NCBI RefSeq assembly: GCF_000002875.2
Contig: NC_009403.2
Coordinates: forward strand, 537,001 to 601,000
Source of the DNA: Leishmania infantum JPCM5
Taxonomy: Eukaryota; Euglenozoa; Kinetoplastea; Trypanosomatida; Trypanosomatidae
Length of the DNA: 64,000 nt
Reading direction: 5' to 3'
The notes beneath the pieces were generated by a model that was not told the origin of the DNA, did not search any database, and was given only the letters and a program-made list of their open reading frames with translations. Positions within the stretch are counted from its first letter, which is position 1. Every line of letters starts with the position of its first letter. The position numbers were made by a program, and so were the translations under genes. Positions 9,321 through 21,182 of this stretch are shown in pieces.

Positions 9321-12300
9321 GCAGGCTCACTTCCTTCTCTGCTTTCCCTCGTCACCTGACTCTTCAGTTCGATTGGAGTCATGTCGTTCCTGTGGTGGCT
9401 GCTCTGCGTGCGTGTGCGTGTGCTCAACGGACTCTCGCTGTGTGTTTTGCTTTGTCGTGAGTTTTGTTTGTGTCGGTAAGGGTGTATGCGCATCTGCGTG
9501 TGCACCATCGCTGTTTGGCCGATGAGATACGCCAAACACTCGCAGACACGCGCCCCCCTTCCCTCTTCGTTGGTTCTCTCGCTTTCTCTCTCTTGTTATG
9601 TCGTGCCCGCGCAGGCGGGTGAGGGAGGGGAGGGGCGGAGTTGAACAGGAAGACACAACGGGAGGAACGCCGCGTGTCTGTGTGGCCCTCATGTGGCCTT
9701 CTTTCCGTGCCCTCGTTATTCTTTTTTTTCCGTTTTTCGATTTTTGTTTCCGTTGTCGTCGTTACCTAGCGGCTTCTAACAGAACATGCTCACACGACAA
9801 GCTCCCTCACTCGCCCACAAACATACACACACACTCATGCACGCACCTGCGCGCCTGTCTTTCTCCATCCGTCTCTATCTTTGTATGCATTACAGACACG
9901 CGAAATAGTCCCCCCCCCTCCTCCTTTTCCTGCCCGTCTCGAGGTCCAGGCATAAAACGGCGCCCTACGCACGCGCAAGAGGCATACGCGTGGGCGCTTT
10001 TCTTCTTCCTCCGTTTCTTTTATGTGACGTTCCCTTCTCCCGCTCGCCCTCTCTAGCTTGATATCTCTGTCCATCCTGATATCACCTCCTCTTACGCAGA
10101 GCCTTCGTGGTGCCTTGATATTGCCATATATATTTCTTATATATATATATATATGTATATATTTGTGCCGATGCATGCATATATATAGCTGTATATATAT
10201 ATATATATACTGATAAATTTATAGTGATATAGGTATGTGTTTATATATAGTATGTATATTTATATGCGTATATTTATGCTGTTTTCTTTTTTGAAAAAAA
10301 AAATGCTACATATTTCTACCTTTGTGCATGTGTTTGTCTGTAGTTGCGTGTGCGCTGCCGCCTCACTCTCACGCTTATTGGACTCGCCTGTTTTGCCACA
10401 CGTGCGTCAGGGCGGCCGCCACCACCATCACAGGCTCCGCATCGGCTTTCCTCTCTCTCCCACACTTGGTACTCTGTTGTTGTATTTTGTTTTCTTGTTC
10501 GTCGTCTTCTCCGTTCTTTTCCCTCTCCCTGTGGGTCGTGTACTCGACCTAATCATGCCCACCCCGCCACCTTCTCACGCATGCTCGTTCCTCATTGGGG
10601 TGTACACATACCGCGCTGCGGGCCATCATGCTGGCAAGCTACACACCCATCTGTTGATATAGAAAAAGGATTACGAAGCGGAGGGGAGAGGCCGCAGTGG
10701 CATTGGTGCCTCGCAAGAAGAAAGCGAAGGCACACCTTATCACTATCACTAATCCATCGTGATTTACAGCTTATTCTCCTGTCGTCGCATCTCTCCTCAC
10801 CACACCACCCAAAGCAGCCCCGTGCAATTTTTTCTTTTTCGGGCACAGCTACGCAGGTCACTATATGTATATGTGCCCGTATGTGTGATGGTCAGCGCGC
10901 CTTCTTCCCTCTTTTTCTTTTGGTGTGTATGTGTGTGTGTGTGTGTGTGTGTGCACGCGTGCTCAGCGAATGGCGTGCACTGCGGCAACGCCCCCCCCCT
11001 CTCTCCCTCTCTCCCTTCCTTTGCCTTGCCCTCCCCTCCCTCCCAAACCGTATTTGCTTGTACTTCTCTGCCGCCTCTCTCTCTATCAATGGCGACAGTG
11101 AGATGGCCATAAAGACGGCATCGCTTCCTTGTACGCACTCTCCTCTGAGCCCCCTTCCTCCTCCTCTCCCCTCCTCCCCCCTCCACACACACACACACTT
11201 GGCCCTTACCTCACCCCGATGAAAGCCGCGGTCTCAGCGCAGCTAGACATCACCCTCCCCCCTCCCCCAGACATCACCACCCTTTTCTTCGTTTCTCTCC
11301 TCTACTGCCTCGCCCTCTCTCTTTCTCTCTCCCTCCGTGTGTGTTCGTGTGTGTCTGTCGTCTTCTGCCGCTGCCATCTTGATGTACTGCCCGTGTCAGC
11401 ACTAGGCATAAGAATTGGAAGGGAGTGGAGACGAGTCACACAGATCAACCATGATAGTGGAGCTAGAGCGTGTATGGTGTGCGTGCGTCAGTGCGGACCT
11501 CCTCAGTGCCTCGACACAGCCGCGGACCGCTTCAACACGGCATCAGAGACTTCTTTTTTTTTTGGTTTGTTTGTTTGTTGGTGGTGTTTTCCTGCCGACC
11601 TTACAACTGCAAGGTGAGATCAGCTGCGTCCTTGCGGCCGTGTCTAGCTCGCTGGATTCTCTATGTTACGCCCATGAGTGACGGCGTCGTTGGCCTCGTT
11701 CAGTGCAGAATCGCTTGGAAGGAATAAAAAGAGTGCTCAGACGCATCACCGCTGCCTGCGTGTGTGCTACCGGTGGTTCTCTCTTCTGCCTGCGCGCCGC
11801 CCTTGCAGCAGTTGTTTGTCGGCGAGGCACTCATGCACGCGTCGAGATAAAGGAATGTTCTTTCCTCGCCGTACGCGCTTGCGCTGTCAACACTGTAGTG
11901 TGGTGCCTGAGATGGCGGTGGCTGTTCGGCTGTACTCTCCGCGCCTTGAGCAAGCCTCAGCATCGAGCCGCTGTCACCAGACACACGCATCCTCACGTTT
12001 TGTCTTCTCTCGCCCCTCCATTCCCTCTTGACCACGCTGCGGTCTCCTCGTTGGCCGTCGTATCCCCGGCGCTGATTCCTCTGTATCGGTGCATCTCCGT
12101 CTTGCGGCAGAGGCCGCAGAACCGCTGAGCAATCCTGCTAGAGCCCACACGCACACGTACACAAGTACTGGCACAGAGCCTACCCAGAGCGCTAGGCTCA
12201 CGGTGTGTTGGCCATCACCACCGCAACCGTGCACCTCTCTTTCTGTCTCTCGCGTTGCGCTTCTCTCATGCGCCCTCCCTTACCCCCCTCCCTTACCCCC

Positions 12301-12678
12301 CTCCCACACACACACACGAAAAAAAAAAGCGAAGGCCCCACGCGGAGGATCGCCTGCCCACACGCACTCACGAAAGCCCTATAGACGCACACCACCCATA
12401 TCTTCAATCCTTATTGGTTTGCTCACCCTTGAACCGTCACCACTGTAGAAGACACATAGACATAACACATACACGCACACACGCGCCATCACGCTCGCAG
12501 GCTCAAAAATCAAGAGAGCACTGGCACAGCGCTTAGTGGTGTATTCATTGCTTTCAACACGCACGAAGTGCGACACTTTCCTTTTTTCCTTCGTATCTGC
12601 CACGCACGTCTACAACTCACCGTGCGCTCCCGTGCGTCTCTTTGCCTGTGTGTGTGTGTGTGTGTGTGCGTGTGTGCG
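9321..12678. other. long intergenic spacer (3.4 kb)
   Basis: No gene is supportable. The stretch is C/T-rich on the + strand. It contains an AT-rich microsatellite block (10110-10290), a GT repeat (10925-10955), C-runs and CA repeats (11180-11200, 12300-12315), and ends with a GT repeat at about 12649-12675 immediately before the next ATG. The longer open frames (such as 10344-11222) lack an ATG and have low-complexity translations. Confidence 0.6.
10110..10290. repeat. AT-rich (TA)n microsatellite block
   Basis: Several (TA)n runs are interspersed with ATGTATAT-type units over about 180 bases. They stand out sharply in this GC-rich chromosome. Confidence 0.85.
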
Positions 12679-15591
12679 ATGGACGCAGTACAGACGGGAG
12701 GTGGGCACCTCGTCAGCGGTGCCGCCAGTGCGGGCTTCACGTACGCAGAGTACTGGCAAACGCTGATGGCCACAGCCGAGCACACGGGGCAGACTCTTCG
12801 CGCGGATGGCTCCCACGAGCCTGCCCCTTCCCTACAAAGACCTACACCGACCCCCCCGCCCCCATCGCGACGCGTGGCGCCGGGCAGGCAGAGCAGTGCT
12901 GCCGCCAACGTCACACCGCGCGCACCGCCTAGTCATCTGACAGAGGCTGGTACGTACCGTCTCAACCTTGCCCTCACGCCCAGCCCTCACCAAGCGCAGC
13001 GATCACCTCTACTGCAGCATCAGGAGCCGCTGCGCACGACAACGATGTCCAATCATGTTGGCGAGAGAGAGAGAGGAGAGTGGATCGCGAGGGCGATGCG
13101 AGCGGGCAAAGAAGCCTCCGCTCCTGCTGGGCAGTCGGTCCGCAAGCCGTCGAGTGCGCGGAAGTCTCCGCCACCTGCGGAGCGCGCTAGGTCACGGGGC
13201 CCTCCGTCGTCAGCACTCGACACTGCGGCCGACCCCAGCGTTGAGGACGCCGGTCCAACCAGGGCAACGGATTCGATACGTGAGCAACGGGCGCGCGCCA
13301 CAGTGATCGGAGGCACTCGTCAGGCGGGGAGCTCCGTCGGCGATCAGCGAGACTCATCTGCCCCATCAGCCGACAAAGACCTTGTGGACTCGCCTCGCCA
13401 ACACTCCTCCGCAGCAGACAGCACCTCAGCTCAGCACGCCTTCTCGCTCACTGCAGGAACACCACCAGTGGATGCTGTATACGCCTATACGCCGGATGAC
13501 CTCGTCGTGAAGGCGGCTCAGTGCTATGAGGAATGGCGTCGGTGCGTCATGGAGGGCAGCATAGACACCGAAGACGACAATGATTCGACACGGGAATGCT
13601 GTTTCAGTGGCGAAGATAGCTCTATGGCAGGGAAGGGCGAGCCTGGTGATGCTGTGCATCGAATCAGCCCCCCTGAAAGCCGTGCGCGCGAGGGCGCGGA
13701 GTCGCATGGCGCCGCAGCGCCGAACTACACTCCCAGCGCTCTGTCACGCACGCCCACCAACAACAGGCGTGGTGCACTCAATCCAGACAGAAGCAAAGTC
13801 CGTTCTGATGGGAAGTCCTTGCTCTCCCCAGCGTGCACGCGAGGAAAACAGACACCCTCTCGCGCCGAGGGCACCCAAAGCCGTATCCACAGCGCTGAGA
13901 CAGCAACACATGGCTTAACGAGCGGGAGACGAGACCGAGAGGGTGACACAGACTCAGCCATCACGGCGGCAGTGACGTTGGCATCGCTGTTCACGTGGAT
14001 GGATGCGTCACCGGCCGCGAAGAGCCCATCTCCGCACGTCGCATCAGCGGCTTCCACCGTCTTTCGTAGCGTCAGAGCGCTCGATGAAAAGGTAGCGGAA
14101 CGGCTCACCGTAGAAGACGAGGTGGAGACAACGGTAGCGAAGCCAGGGGCCCGCTCCAACGGCGCGATACGGCCATCACAGCAGCAGCGCCACAAGCACC
14201 CTTTGATTCAGGCGCGTCACTGCTTTCATCAGCGAGCCGAAAGGATTCCGAAGATGGCCGCGAGCACATCCCGCCCCGAGCCGACACACCGGACATACAT
14301 GAGCAAGGACGTGCGCAGTGTTGATGAGGCTTCGGGCTCGTTGCAGAGCTCCCCCGTGGCAGAGGCCGACGTGGACGACGCGCATAACGCGGCGCCGCTC
14401 AGCTTTGTTTACCGCCGCCTCTTCGCAGACGAGGTCGAGGACTGTGGCGGCGGTGTCGCTGATGCCCGTCATCCCGAGAGAGGTGGCGTCACAAACGCCG
14501 ATGGCGCTCTCTCTCTGGACACGCCTTCTTCTGGCAAGGAAGGGCAGGAGCGGTTGCCGGCTGGCGCACTTGATGTCCTCGCCGAGTGTGAGAGCGAGGT
14601 GACGAGGATGATGAGCAGCGACGCTGCCCACAACCTAACCACGTTGGCTGAAGTCGATCATGTTCGAGAGACCTTGATTGAGCTCAGCAGCTGCTGCAGC
14701 AGCATCGAAGATCGCAGCGATCCCGTTGGTGAAGCAGAACTCAACGAAAACGAGATCGCGTCACACACGGAAGCCAACCTTCACCAGGGAGCAAGTAATT
14801 CTTCGCACGGCGCACCATCTCTCAACGGGAGCCGGAGCAACCCGAGCTTGCCGAGCGTTTCCCGCCTCTCCTTGCCGTCTTCGGTACCGCCTGTCGACAA
14901 GGGCAAACGTGACGGTCCGGATCGAGCAGAGATGACCGATAGTGAAGCGCAGGTGCCCCCAGCTGTCGCCGCGAGACCCTTGCTGTGCCGTGATCACCCC
15001 CTGTGGTGTAAGCATCACGCCTCCGTGTCGATGCTGTACGCGTCGCGGCTGCTGCCCAGTGAGCAGGCCAATGATGAGCTGCAGCTCTTTCTCTGCTGGG
15101 CGCAAGAGAAGGCCGAACGGCAAAGTCGATGGAGGCAGCATCATCACAACAGCGACACCGGCGGATCTTCGGAGACGGTGCTCGTGAGGAGCGAGCTTGG
15201 GGCAGGTCCGCATGTGTCTTGCGCGGCCGCCGAGGTGTACAAGGGAGCCTACGCCATGGCACGACGTGGCAAGTGGGTTGGTGCGCCTCTGTCGCGGGTG
15301 CAGCGAGATAGTGTCAGCGGCAACAGCGAGCGAGACGCAGCTGTAGGTGCGTTGCCGGTAGGATTCGCCTCCGCACAGGCCACGTCTCCATCCCGCCAGC
15401 AGGCGCCACCCTTACCTCACCCAGTAGTGTTTGTGGCCGCACCCGTGCAACGCAGCGAAGCGGCGCGGCCGTCGACACCATCCGAAGATGTCGATTGGAC
15501 GGTCACGCCGTCCGCCGCGCCGTCGCGCTTTGTCGAGTGGATCGCGACGGAGGTGGACCCCTACGAGAGCCTCCTCTTCTCCCCTCTGTGA
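12679..15591 (+). CDS. hypothetical low-complexity protein, 970 aa
   Basis: The open frame starts earlier but runs through a GT microsatellite without an ATG, so the first ATG at 12679 (MDAVQTGGGHLVSG) is chosen. The protein is mostly disordered, rich in Ser, Ala, Arg, Pro and charged residues, with no signal peptide or membrane segment. Two ordered islands stand out: an N-terminal FTYAEYWQTLMATAEHTG segment, and residues about 774-830 with HPLWCKHHASVSMLYASRLL followed by a helical NDELQLFLCWAQEKAERQ. The Cys/His content of the second island could bind metal, but no known finger spacing is recognised. The function is unknown. Length, codon bias and an uninterrupted frame of 970 codons support a real gene. 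Confidence 0.8.
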   Translation: MDAVQTGGGHLVSGAASAGFTYAEYWQTLMATAEHTGQTLRADGSHEPAPSLQRPTPTPPPPSRRVAPGRQSSAAANVTPRAPPSHLTEAGTYRLNLALTPSPHQAQRSPLLQHQEPLRTTTMSNHVGERERGEWIARAMRAGKEASAPAGQSVRKPSSARKSPPPAERARSRGPPSSALDTAADPSVEDAGPTRATDSIREQRARATVIGGTRQAGSSVGDQRDSSAPSADKDLVDSPRQHSSAADSTSAQHAFSLTAGTPPVDAVYAYTPDDLVVKAAQCYEEWRRCVMEGSIDTEDDNDSTRECCFSGEDSSMAGKGEPGDAVHRISPPESRAREGAESHGAAAPNYTPSALSRTPTNNRRGALNPDRSKVRSDGKSLLSPACTRGKQTPSRAEGTQSRIHSAETATHGLTSGRRDREGDTDSAITAAVTLASLFTWMDASPAAKSPSPHVASAASTVFRSVRALDEKVAERLTVEDEVETTVAKPGARSNGAIRPSQQQRHKHPLIQARHCFHQRAERIPKMAASTSRPEPTHRTYMSKDVRSVDEASGSLQSSPVAEADVDDAHNAAPLSFVYRRLFADEVEDCGGGVADARHPERGGVTNADGALSLDTPSSGKEGQERLPAGALDVLAECESEVTRMMSSDAAHNLTTLAEVDHVRETLIELSSCCSSIEDRSDPVGEAELNENEIASHTEANLHQGASNSSHGAPSLNGSRSNPSLPSVSRLSLPSSVPPVDKGKRDGPDRAEMTDSEAQVPPAVAARPLLCRDHPLWCKHHASVSMLYASRLLPSEQANDELQLFLCWAQEKAERQSRWRQHHHNSDTGGSSETVLVRSELGAGPHVSCAAAEVYKGAYAMARRGKWVGAPLSRVQRDSVSGNSERDAAVGALPVGFASAQATSPSRQQAPPLPHPVVFVAAPVQRSEAARPSTPSEDVDWTVTPSAAPSRFVEWIATEVDPYESLLFSPL

Positions 15592-16596
15592 GCGTGCTTG
15601 GTCTGCCTCGCCTTGGCAGCCGTCGGGCGTGCAACGGAAATCACACGCAAGCACGCAAAGGATGACAAGCTGCAAGGATCGGAGGACGATGCGCGACGCA
15701 AGCCGGTGCGGTGTGCCTGGGCCCTTGTCGCCGTGATATTCTCTCATACCTTTTTCGTTTCTTTTTCGATCGTATGGTCCTTCCGTCGCGTCGGACCTTG
15801 CTGCCGGTGGAGCTCACAACGCCATTACAGACAGGTACACGCGCGCATGCGCACACATGATTCGGCACGTTGGCATGCAAACCTCCCTCCTGAAGTTGTG
15901 CGCGGTCCTCAGACATGCAAGCGCTGACGAAGGTGGAGAGAAAGAAGGTCACGAAGGCAGCAGCAGCAGCAGCACCGGCTGAACACCCGCGCAACAGCCG
16001 TCCTTGTCCGCATTTTGATTGCCTCTACGCTCGTCACGCCATTCCTGTGTGGAAGACGGATAGCTGGCAGGGTAGATGCGGGCGAGGCGGCCATATGCAG
16101 GGTCGCTCCTCTGCTGTCGTGCCTGAATTGCATTCGCGTTCGCCACCGCCAATGCCGACCTCTCACCCTCGAACGAAAACGAAACACCTTCGCAATCGCT
16201 CTCTCTCCTGCATGCTGCACCACCCATACTGCTCTTGAGAAGACATAACAGCAGGTTCCGTCGCTCTTTACAGTACCAGCTGAGCGATGCTTTCGGCGTG
16301 CGTGTGCGTGTGCGAGCGTTATCGGCTTCAAAACGCACAGACACGCGTGCGCAACGAGATCGAAAGACGCATCAAGAGACCAATAATGGAAAGAATCAGA
16401 GGCGTCCTGGAAAAGAGAGAAACACGCGCTCCGCTCGCTGTGGGGCGAAGGGGAGAGGGATATCATCATTACAATCCTTTCAGTGCGTCAGTCTCTGAGT
16501 GGATAGGGAAAGCGCGACATTTACGCGAGCCTGCATGCATACACGCATGCTCGCCTTGCATGCTTGATTAATCTCTGTTTGTGTGTTTCGAGGTGT
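15592..16596. other. intergenic spacer
   Basis: No gene is supportable. It has a short CAG repeat near 15958-15975 and mixed sequence; the open frames on both strands are short. It ends at a degenerate MBOAT gene. Confidence 0.55.
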
Positions 16597-17335
16597 ATGT
16601 ACTCGCAGGCCATTGATTACTTAATGGTGTGTGCGCACCTCGCCTCCCTTTTTCGTGGCTATCGTTGCTCGCTGCGCCGCTTCACCGGCATCGACATCGC
16701 CATGCCGTTCGGCGCTTACTACGCCTACCACGGCGCTGCCGTGGACAGAAAAGGTCTCGGTGAGGCGCACTAACTGCTTCAAGGCGTACGTGCTGTGGCG
16801 CGGCGGCTGGCCGCCATCCGCGACGTTGCAAAGGTGCTGTGGCTGTGAGCAGAGGAGCGCGTGTGGACGGACCTGATATCGGGGCTGAACGTATTCTCGA
16901 TCTGCGCGCCGCGCGTGGTAGCCTTCGCGGCGAACCGCTACAAGGCGACCTGTGCGAGCGACACCGGCAACACCGAAGCGAGGGGCCGCCTTTTCTCCAA
17001 GTACCGCTCACAGTGCCCGCGCGACGTCGCTGTCTACACGCTGCTGGGCTACACCGCCCATCTGCTGCAGCTGCCGCCGCCGCTTGCTGAACCGCTGCGC
17101 ACGCACAATGTCTTCGTCTCTTACTTGGTGAGGCGCACACTAGCAGCGCCTCAGCGCCTTCCTCGGGTCCGACTGGATCCTCGCCGACCTCGCGCCGTAC
17201 CAGATCCTCAGCATAGCCCTCTACACGCACATGATTCATCTGCCCCTCGAGCTCAGCACCATCTGGAATCTCTCGCGCGGGATGGCGCTGCTCAACGGCG
17301 TCGATACACCGGAAGACATGCCCGCGTTTCTAAGC
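16597..17335 (+). pseudogene. diverged GUP/MBOAT acyltransferase pseudogene fragment
   Basis: Frame-by-frame translation aligns with the middle of the GUP proteins downstream. APRVVAFAANRYKA matches STLRLIAFNYDLWEA. FSKYRSQCPRDVAVY matches CYKYRTEYARDPADY. YTAHLLQLPPPLAEP followed by THNVFVSYL matches YVLFPPLYLAGPMSSFNAFVSH. IWNLSRGMALLNGVDTPEDM matches the segment just before the catalytic WH motif. The frame is broken by TAA at 16771, TGA at 16846 and a frameshift near 17140, and the protein is cut before the RDWHASFNLW motif. It is more diverged from the array than the array copies are from each other. No start codon or N-terminus is recognisable. It is a dead paralogue, apparently truncated next to a retroelement remnant. 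Confidence 0.72.
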
Positions 17336-18914
17336 CGATGTGGTCCGCGAAGGCAGAAGGAAAGCGCACGAAATGCTCGCAAAGGGCAAAGCCTCTTCAG
17401 CCTAGCCACTCATGTCGTGCGGCGCTGCGTTCGTTGCGTCAAGGACAGGGTGCAGGCCACGGGCAACCCCCTTTGACCTGTGCGTGCTACCGCTCGGTAC
17501 AAGCACCGGATTGTCCGATATCGTGTCTTGCGGAGACTAGGCGACCACCGGCAAGCTGGTCGAGAGGTTCACGGTGCCCCGCTACTCACCTGCAACGGAG
17601 TTGGCGTATCTGAAGAGTCGTCTGTGCGGTGCGTCGATAACGAAGGATGGCGTGCTCGAAGACCGCTCCAGCGATAACGCCTTTCAGGGTTTCTTCCGCA
17701 CCTGCGCAAACAAGTTTATGTTTGTGAAGGCGGCTCCTCCTTGGAGGGAGGCGACAACGCCAACGGTGAACAACACGTCGAGGCCGCGGATATGGCGAAT
17801 ACCGAAGCTGTAATCATGGAGTTCCCGCGGCGGGGAACGATTTGCGCAAAGAACCTGCCAGGCCGAGGTCGAGGCAACGCCCGGCGCGGCCGAGACGGCA
17901 ACCGTCGACGTGACAACCAGACGCCTCGGTACCGCGACGGAAGTGATGCGACCGCTGAATCCTCCAAGGATGGGGCCACCGATCTTGCATTGGAAAAGAA
18001 CGGGTGAGAGCCCCTGCGAGCGAGGAGGTGGAGGCGCAGCCGCCGAATGCCCTTCGGTGGAGCCCGTGCTGAAAGGTGGACGCTGCTGCACGGCTTGCGG
18101 TCGCGCTCCGCTTTGGCTGTGTTGGAAATGGAGCACCGCGCACCACTGCGGATGCCCATCTCTTCCCTGCTGCTCACACGCCACCACGGGATCGCTGGCG
18201 TCATCGAGGAGGGTGAGCACGGAGGCTCCGGAGCTGCACATCTTTGACGCAGCACCAGCGTAAGAGGTGCGCAAGCATCTAAAGAAAACGCTTTCTGCGC
18301 ATTGGTCAGGCATCGCAGCGCCCGTCAGTGGATGTGCCCGGCAGAAGCGCGACAGTGGCGGCGGAAAACTTTTCTAGGATCGCCACGGTTTGCGCCGGAC
18401 ATCTAGGCGCGGACGTGGGGCGCGCCGACTCCACCGCTCGCCGGTCGCGCGTTTTCCTGACGGATGTGCTTCAGCACTATCACGTAAACAGCTCTGGAAG
18501 CCAGCGCGCGCGCTGCTCGACCGACGCCCCTCGACAGTAGACTGTGGCGACGCAGACGCCGGCTTTTTTTGGGGGGCGGAAGCGCTTCCGATACGAAATG
18601 TATTGACGAGCTGCTCCGCAAGGTCACGTAGGTAGGGGGCGCTTGCGCACACGGCACACGGTGAAGCCCGCGAAACCCAGGCTGGGGGGAGGGCGGGAGC
18701 CGCGCGTTGGCAATCTGCAGGCCTGGGGGTGCACGGTGCAAACGTTTTTTCTGTCTCTGAAGTGAAGGGGAGGCGGCGGAGGATCCCCGGGCCGAATATG
18801 CACTCTGTCACCGGCAAGGAAGACTTCCCACCATTGACGAACCCCGAGAAGGCGGGAGCATGTACACGAGGGCTGCGGAACGCCTAGCACACTATCCCAC
18901 CGTCCGTTTTTTTT
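17336..18914. other. degenerate sequence, probably the 5' part of a retroelement remnant
   Basis: Short open pieces in shifting + frames lie here, for example TGKLVERFTVPRYSPATEL from about 17545 and EVRKHLKKTLSAHW near 18270. The second piece weakly resembles the H-x-x-R region of a tyrosine recombinase, but the motif is incomplete and I do not claim it. Its position directly upstream of RT and RNase H remnants suggests decayed gag or recombinase sequence. Confidence 0.35.
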
Positions 18915-20122
18915 TTGATGCGTTTGAAGCTGCTAGTCCGCTTCGGTGAAGCGGTTCGTGATGCACTTGTTCCGCGGTTGACCTCGTATGGGTGTCTGCG
19001 CCTGACAGCACGGCCAACAGGTGCGCGATGGAGCGCGGCCGTGGGCCCGGGTATCACACGCATGATCGTGGGCATGCCGACCGCCGCGACAATCCTCACC
19101 GGTATCACCGGCACGATGCTTGCCACGAGGGAAGGCTACAAGCAAGTTTTGCTTTCAGCCGTACGCGCAATCCTCAGATGTGTTGGACAGACGAACCTGC
19201 TGCCATCCCCCAGACAGAGGAACTAGGGCGCAAAAGGAATACGGGGCGACTGCAGGTGGCACACGATGAGCTGAGCTTTCGTGAGGCCAAACATATATAT
19301 GTATTTCCGTGGCGGCACGGCCGTGAGCGATATTCGCCTCGCACTCACTCCATTCAGTGGCAAAGCCGGCGTTAGCGATGCGCGCCGAAGCCTTTACCTG
19401 CGGTCTTGTTGCCTTTACGTGTCGCTGGCAATGAATGCTCTGTATGCAGCTATGATGCGCCCACCCAACCTTTTTTTTCCCGGTTGTTGCTCGAGAGGGC
19501 ATCGTTGTGTCTACCGTCTGGTGGATCGGGGCAGAGAACGGGTCTCACCGCTTCCGTACCTGGACCCTCACGCGCGAAGCCTGACGAGAGGTCAAGGCTC
19601 GCCGGCTCATGCAGAACCCGTGGTGGCAGATCTCACCTGAGATGGACGTTGGTGACGACGGGCGAAACACATGGCTACATCAATGTCACTGACGCCTCGG
19701 CTGAGAGCTGGGGTGCCTTAACTCGCTGGCGCACCGGCGACGGTTTCCAGTGCCAGCAAAGGTTGGTGAGCAACCTTGAAGGCGAGCACAGCTCCCTACC
19801 GCGAAACGAAACCCTGCACTTCACGGCAAAGTATTCGGTGCGCGCGGATCCAGCGGCGGCGTTGAGACCCCTCAACCTGCTTTACCGCTGTTGTCCGGAA
19901 GAGGGTCAGAAGTGAGCTGTGATGGCCGGCCGCATCACCACTGTGCGTGCGCAACGACGACAGAGCGGTTACGGTGGGGTCGGGAGAGAAGACGTCGTGA
20001 ACGCCCTGCGAGAGTGCATGCACTCCCTTGTCCACAAGAAGAATATGCAGGTGGCATTCTTCTACATGGCAGGCGAAACCAACCCTGCCGATGGCCTCCC
20101 TCGCGGCATTGACGCTTACTAA
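18915..20122 (+). mobile_element. degenerate TATE/VIPER-like (DIRS-type) retroelement, RT-RNase H part
   Basis: CLRLTARPTGARWSAAVG followed by ITRMIVG (about 18996-19080) resembles the RT segment of kinetoplastid VIPER/TATE elements, where a small residue-G-A-R-W-S block precedes the active site. Downstream, INVTDASAESWGAL (about 19680) looks like the first RNase H aspartate motif. HFTAKYSVRADPAAALRPLN (about 19820) matches the middle of the domain, and FFYMAGETNPADGLPRG (about 20060) is the typical RNase H end. Between these blocks frames shift and stops occur, so the element is inactive. No terminal repeats were found by eye. Family assignment rests on motif order and the GARWS and NPADGLPRG signatures. 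A DIRS/Ngaro-type element is likely; calling it TATE rather than VIPER is inference. Confidence 0.6.
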
Positions 20123-21182
20123 CCCTGCACAGAGGATCAGGCTCCCGTGCAAGCGACTTTGGACTTCCGAGACAGCCAAGCACTCATTGCTCCCCCGTAC
20201 GGGTAATCCTCTAGCTGACAAGAGAAACGGAGTGGCTACGGATGGGGGTACTACGCGAGACTGCACTAGCGGGGTAGTCGTCCATAAATCTATCGAGCAT
20301 CTCAAAGAAGCGTGATGCCCCTCGATGGGCAACAAACCGGTGCGGCCATGCGAGACGTCTGCGCACCGCGTTTGTGGCCGAAGTGGCGCGTTCCCCTGAA
20401 TTCCCCCATCCCCGCTGAGCATCTTTCCACTTTCAATCAGGAAATCGGCGGGCACGACCCAGCATGGCCTGCGCATGCTCCCTCTCCTCGCGAGCACCGC
20501 TTCAGGTCGAATGCACACCCAGAAACGAAGAAAAAGAAATCGCCATTCGATTCTTAGCTGCCGCAGGTTGTCACACCTTCTCCCTCGCAAGGACGTGGAG
20601 AAGGCGAGGCAGAGAACTGGCAGGACGGGAAGCTAAGAGTCTCTGCTCGGAGCAAGAATCTTGGACGGTGACAGACCCTACTGTTGCCTCTCGGCAGCGG
20701 CTGAAAGCCTTGATGGGCGCGTACGCGGAAATGCGCCGTTGTGCTTCTTTCACTCTCTCCTTTCTGTCTCCCTGTCGCTCTGCCTCGTTGAACCGACGGC
20801 AAACCCGCCGTTTTATGCAGGAGCTGTGGAAGCCATACAGACTAAGGAAGAAAGGCAGAGCACCTCTCGACTTGCGCTTGCCTGTCGGTCGGTCTGAGTT
20901 CCTTCTCTATCTTTTCACGGGCGGTGCGTCACTGAGTGCGACACGCTTCATGGACGTTGGTCGTCACCATCGTTGTCAGGCGTACTCCTTGTGTGCTTAG
21001 CCTTTGTTATTCTAATTAAGGTCAACCGGCGTGTGAGCGTGGGGCCTGCCGTATTGGGTGCGCCTACATCTGCTACCGGCTTGCTTTCGTGCGAGCCAAG
21101 ATCACAGCTGTAAAGGCTATTGTGTGTATGCGTGTCTGTGTGCGTCGGCATATCGTCAGAAACGCCGCCCACCCCTGCTATA
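20123..21182. other. spacer, possible tail of the retroelement
   Basis: No gene is supportable. The + frame at 20464-21000 has no recognisable motif. The last 20 or so bases before 21183 are shared with the 5' flank of the gene at 58301. Confidence 0.45.

Noticed and set aside
10344..11222. 292-codon + frame in the long spacer after the pseudokinase gene
   Set aside because: It has no ATG at its start, crosses a GT microsatellite and C/T tracts, and shows no domain.
18232..18330. Tyrosine recombinase active-site region of the retroelement
   Set aside because: EVRKHLKKTLSAHW is suggestive by position, but the Arg and Tyr residues of the motif could not be found in frame.
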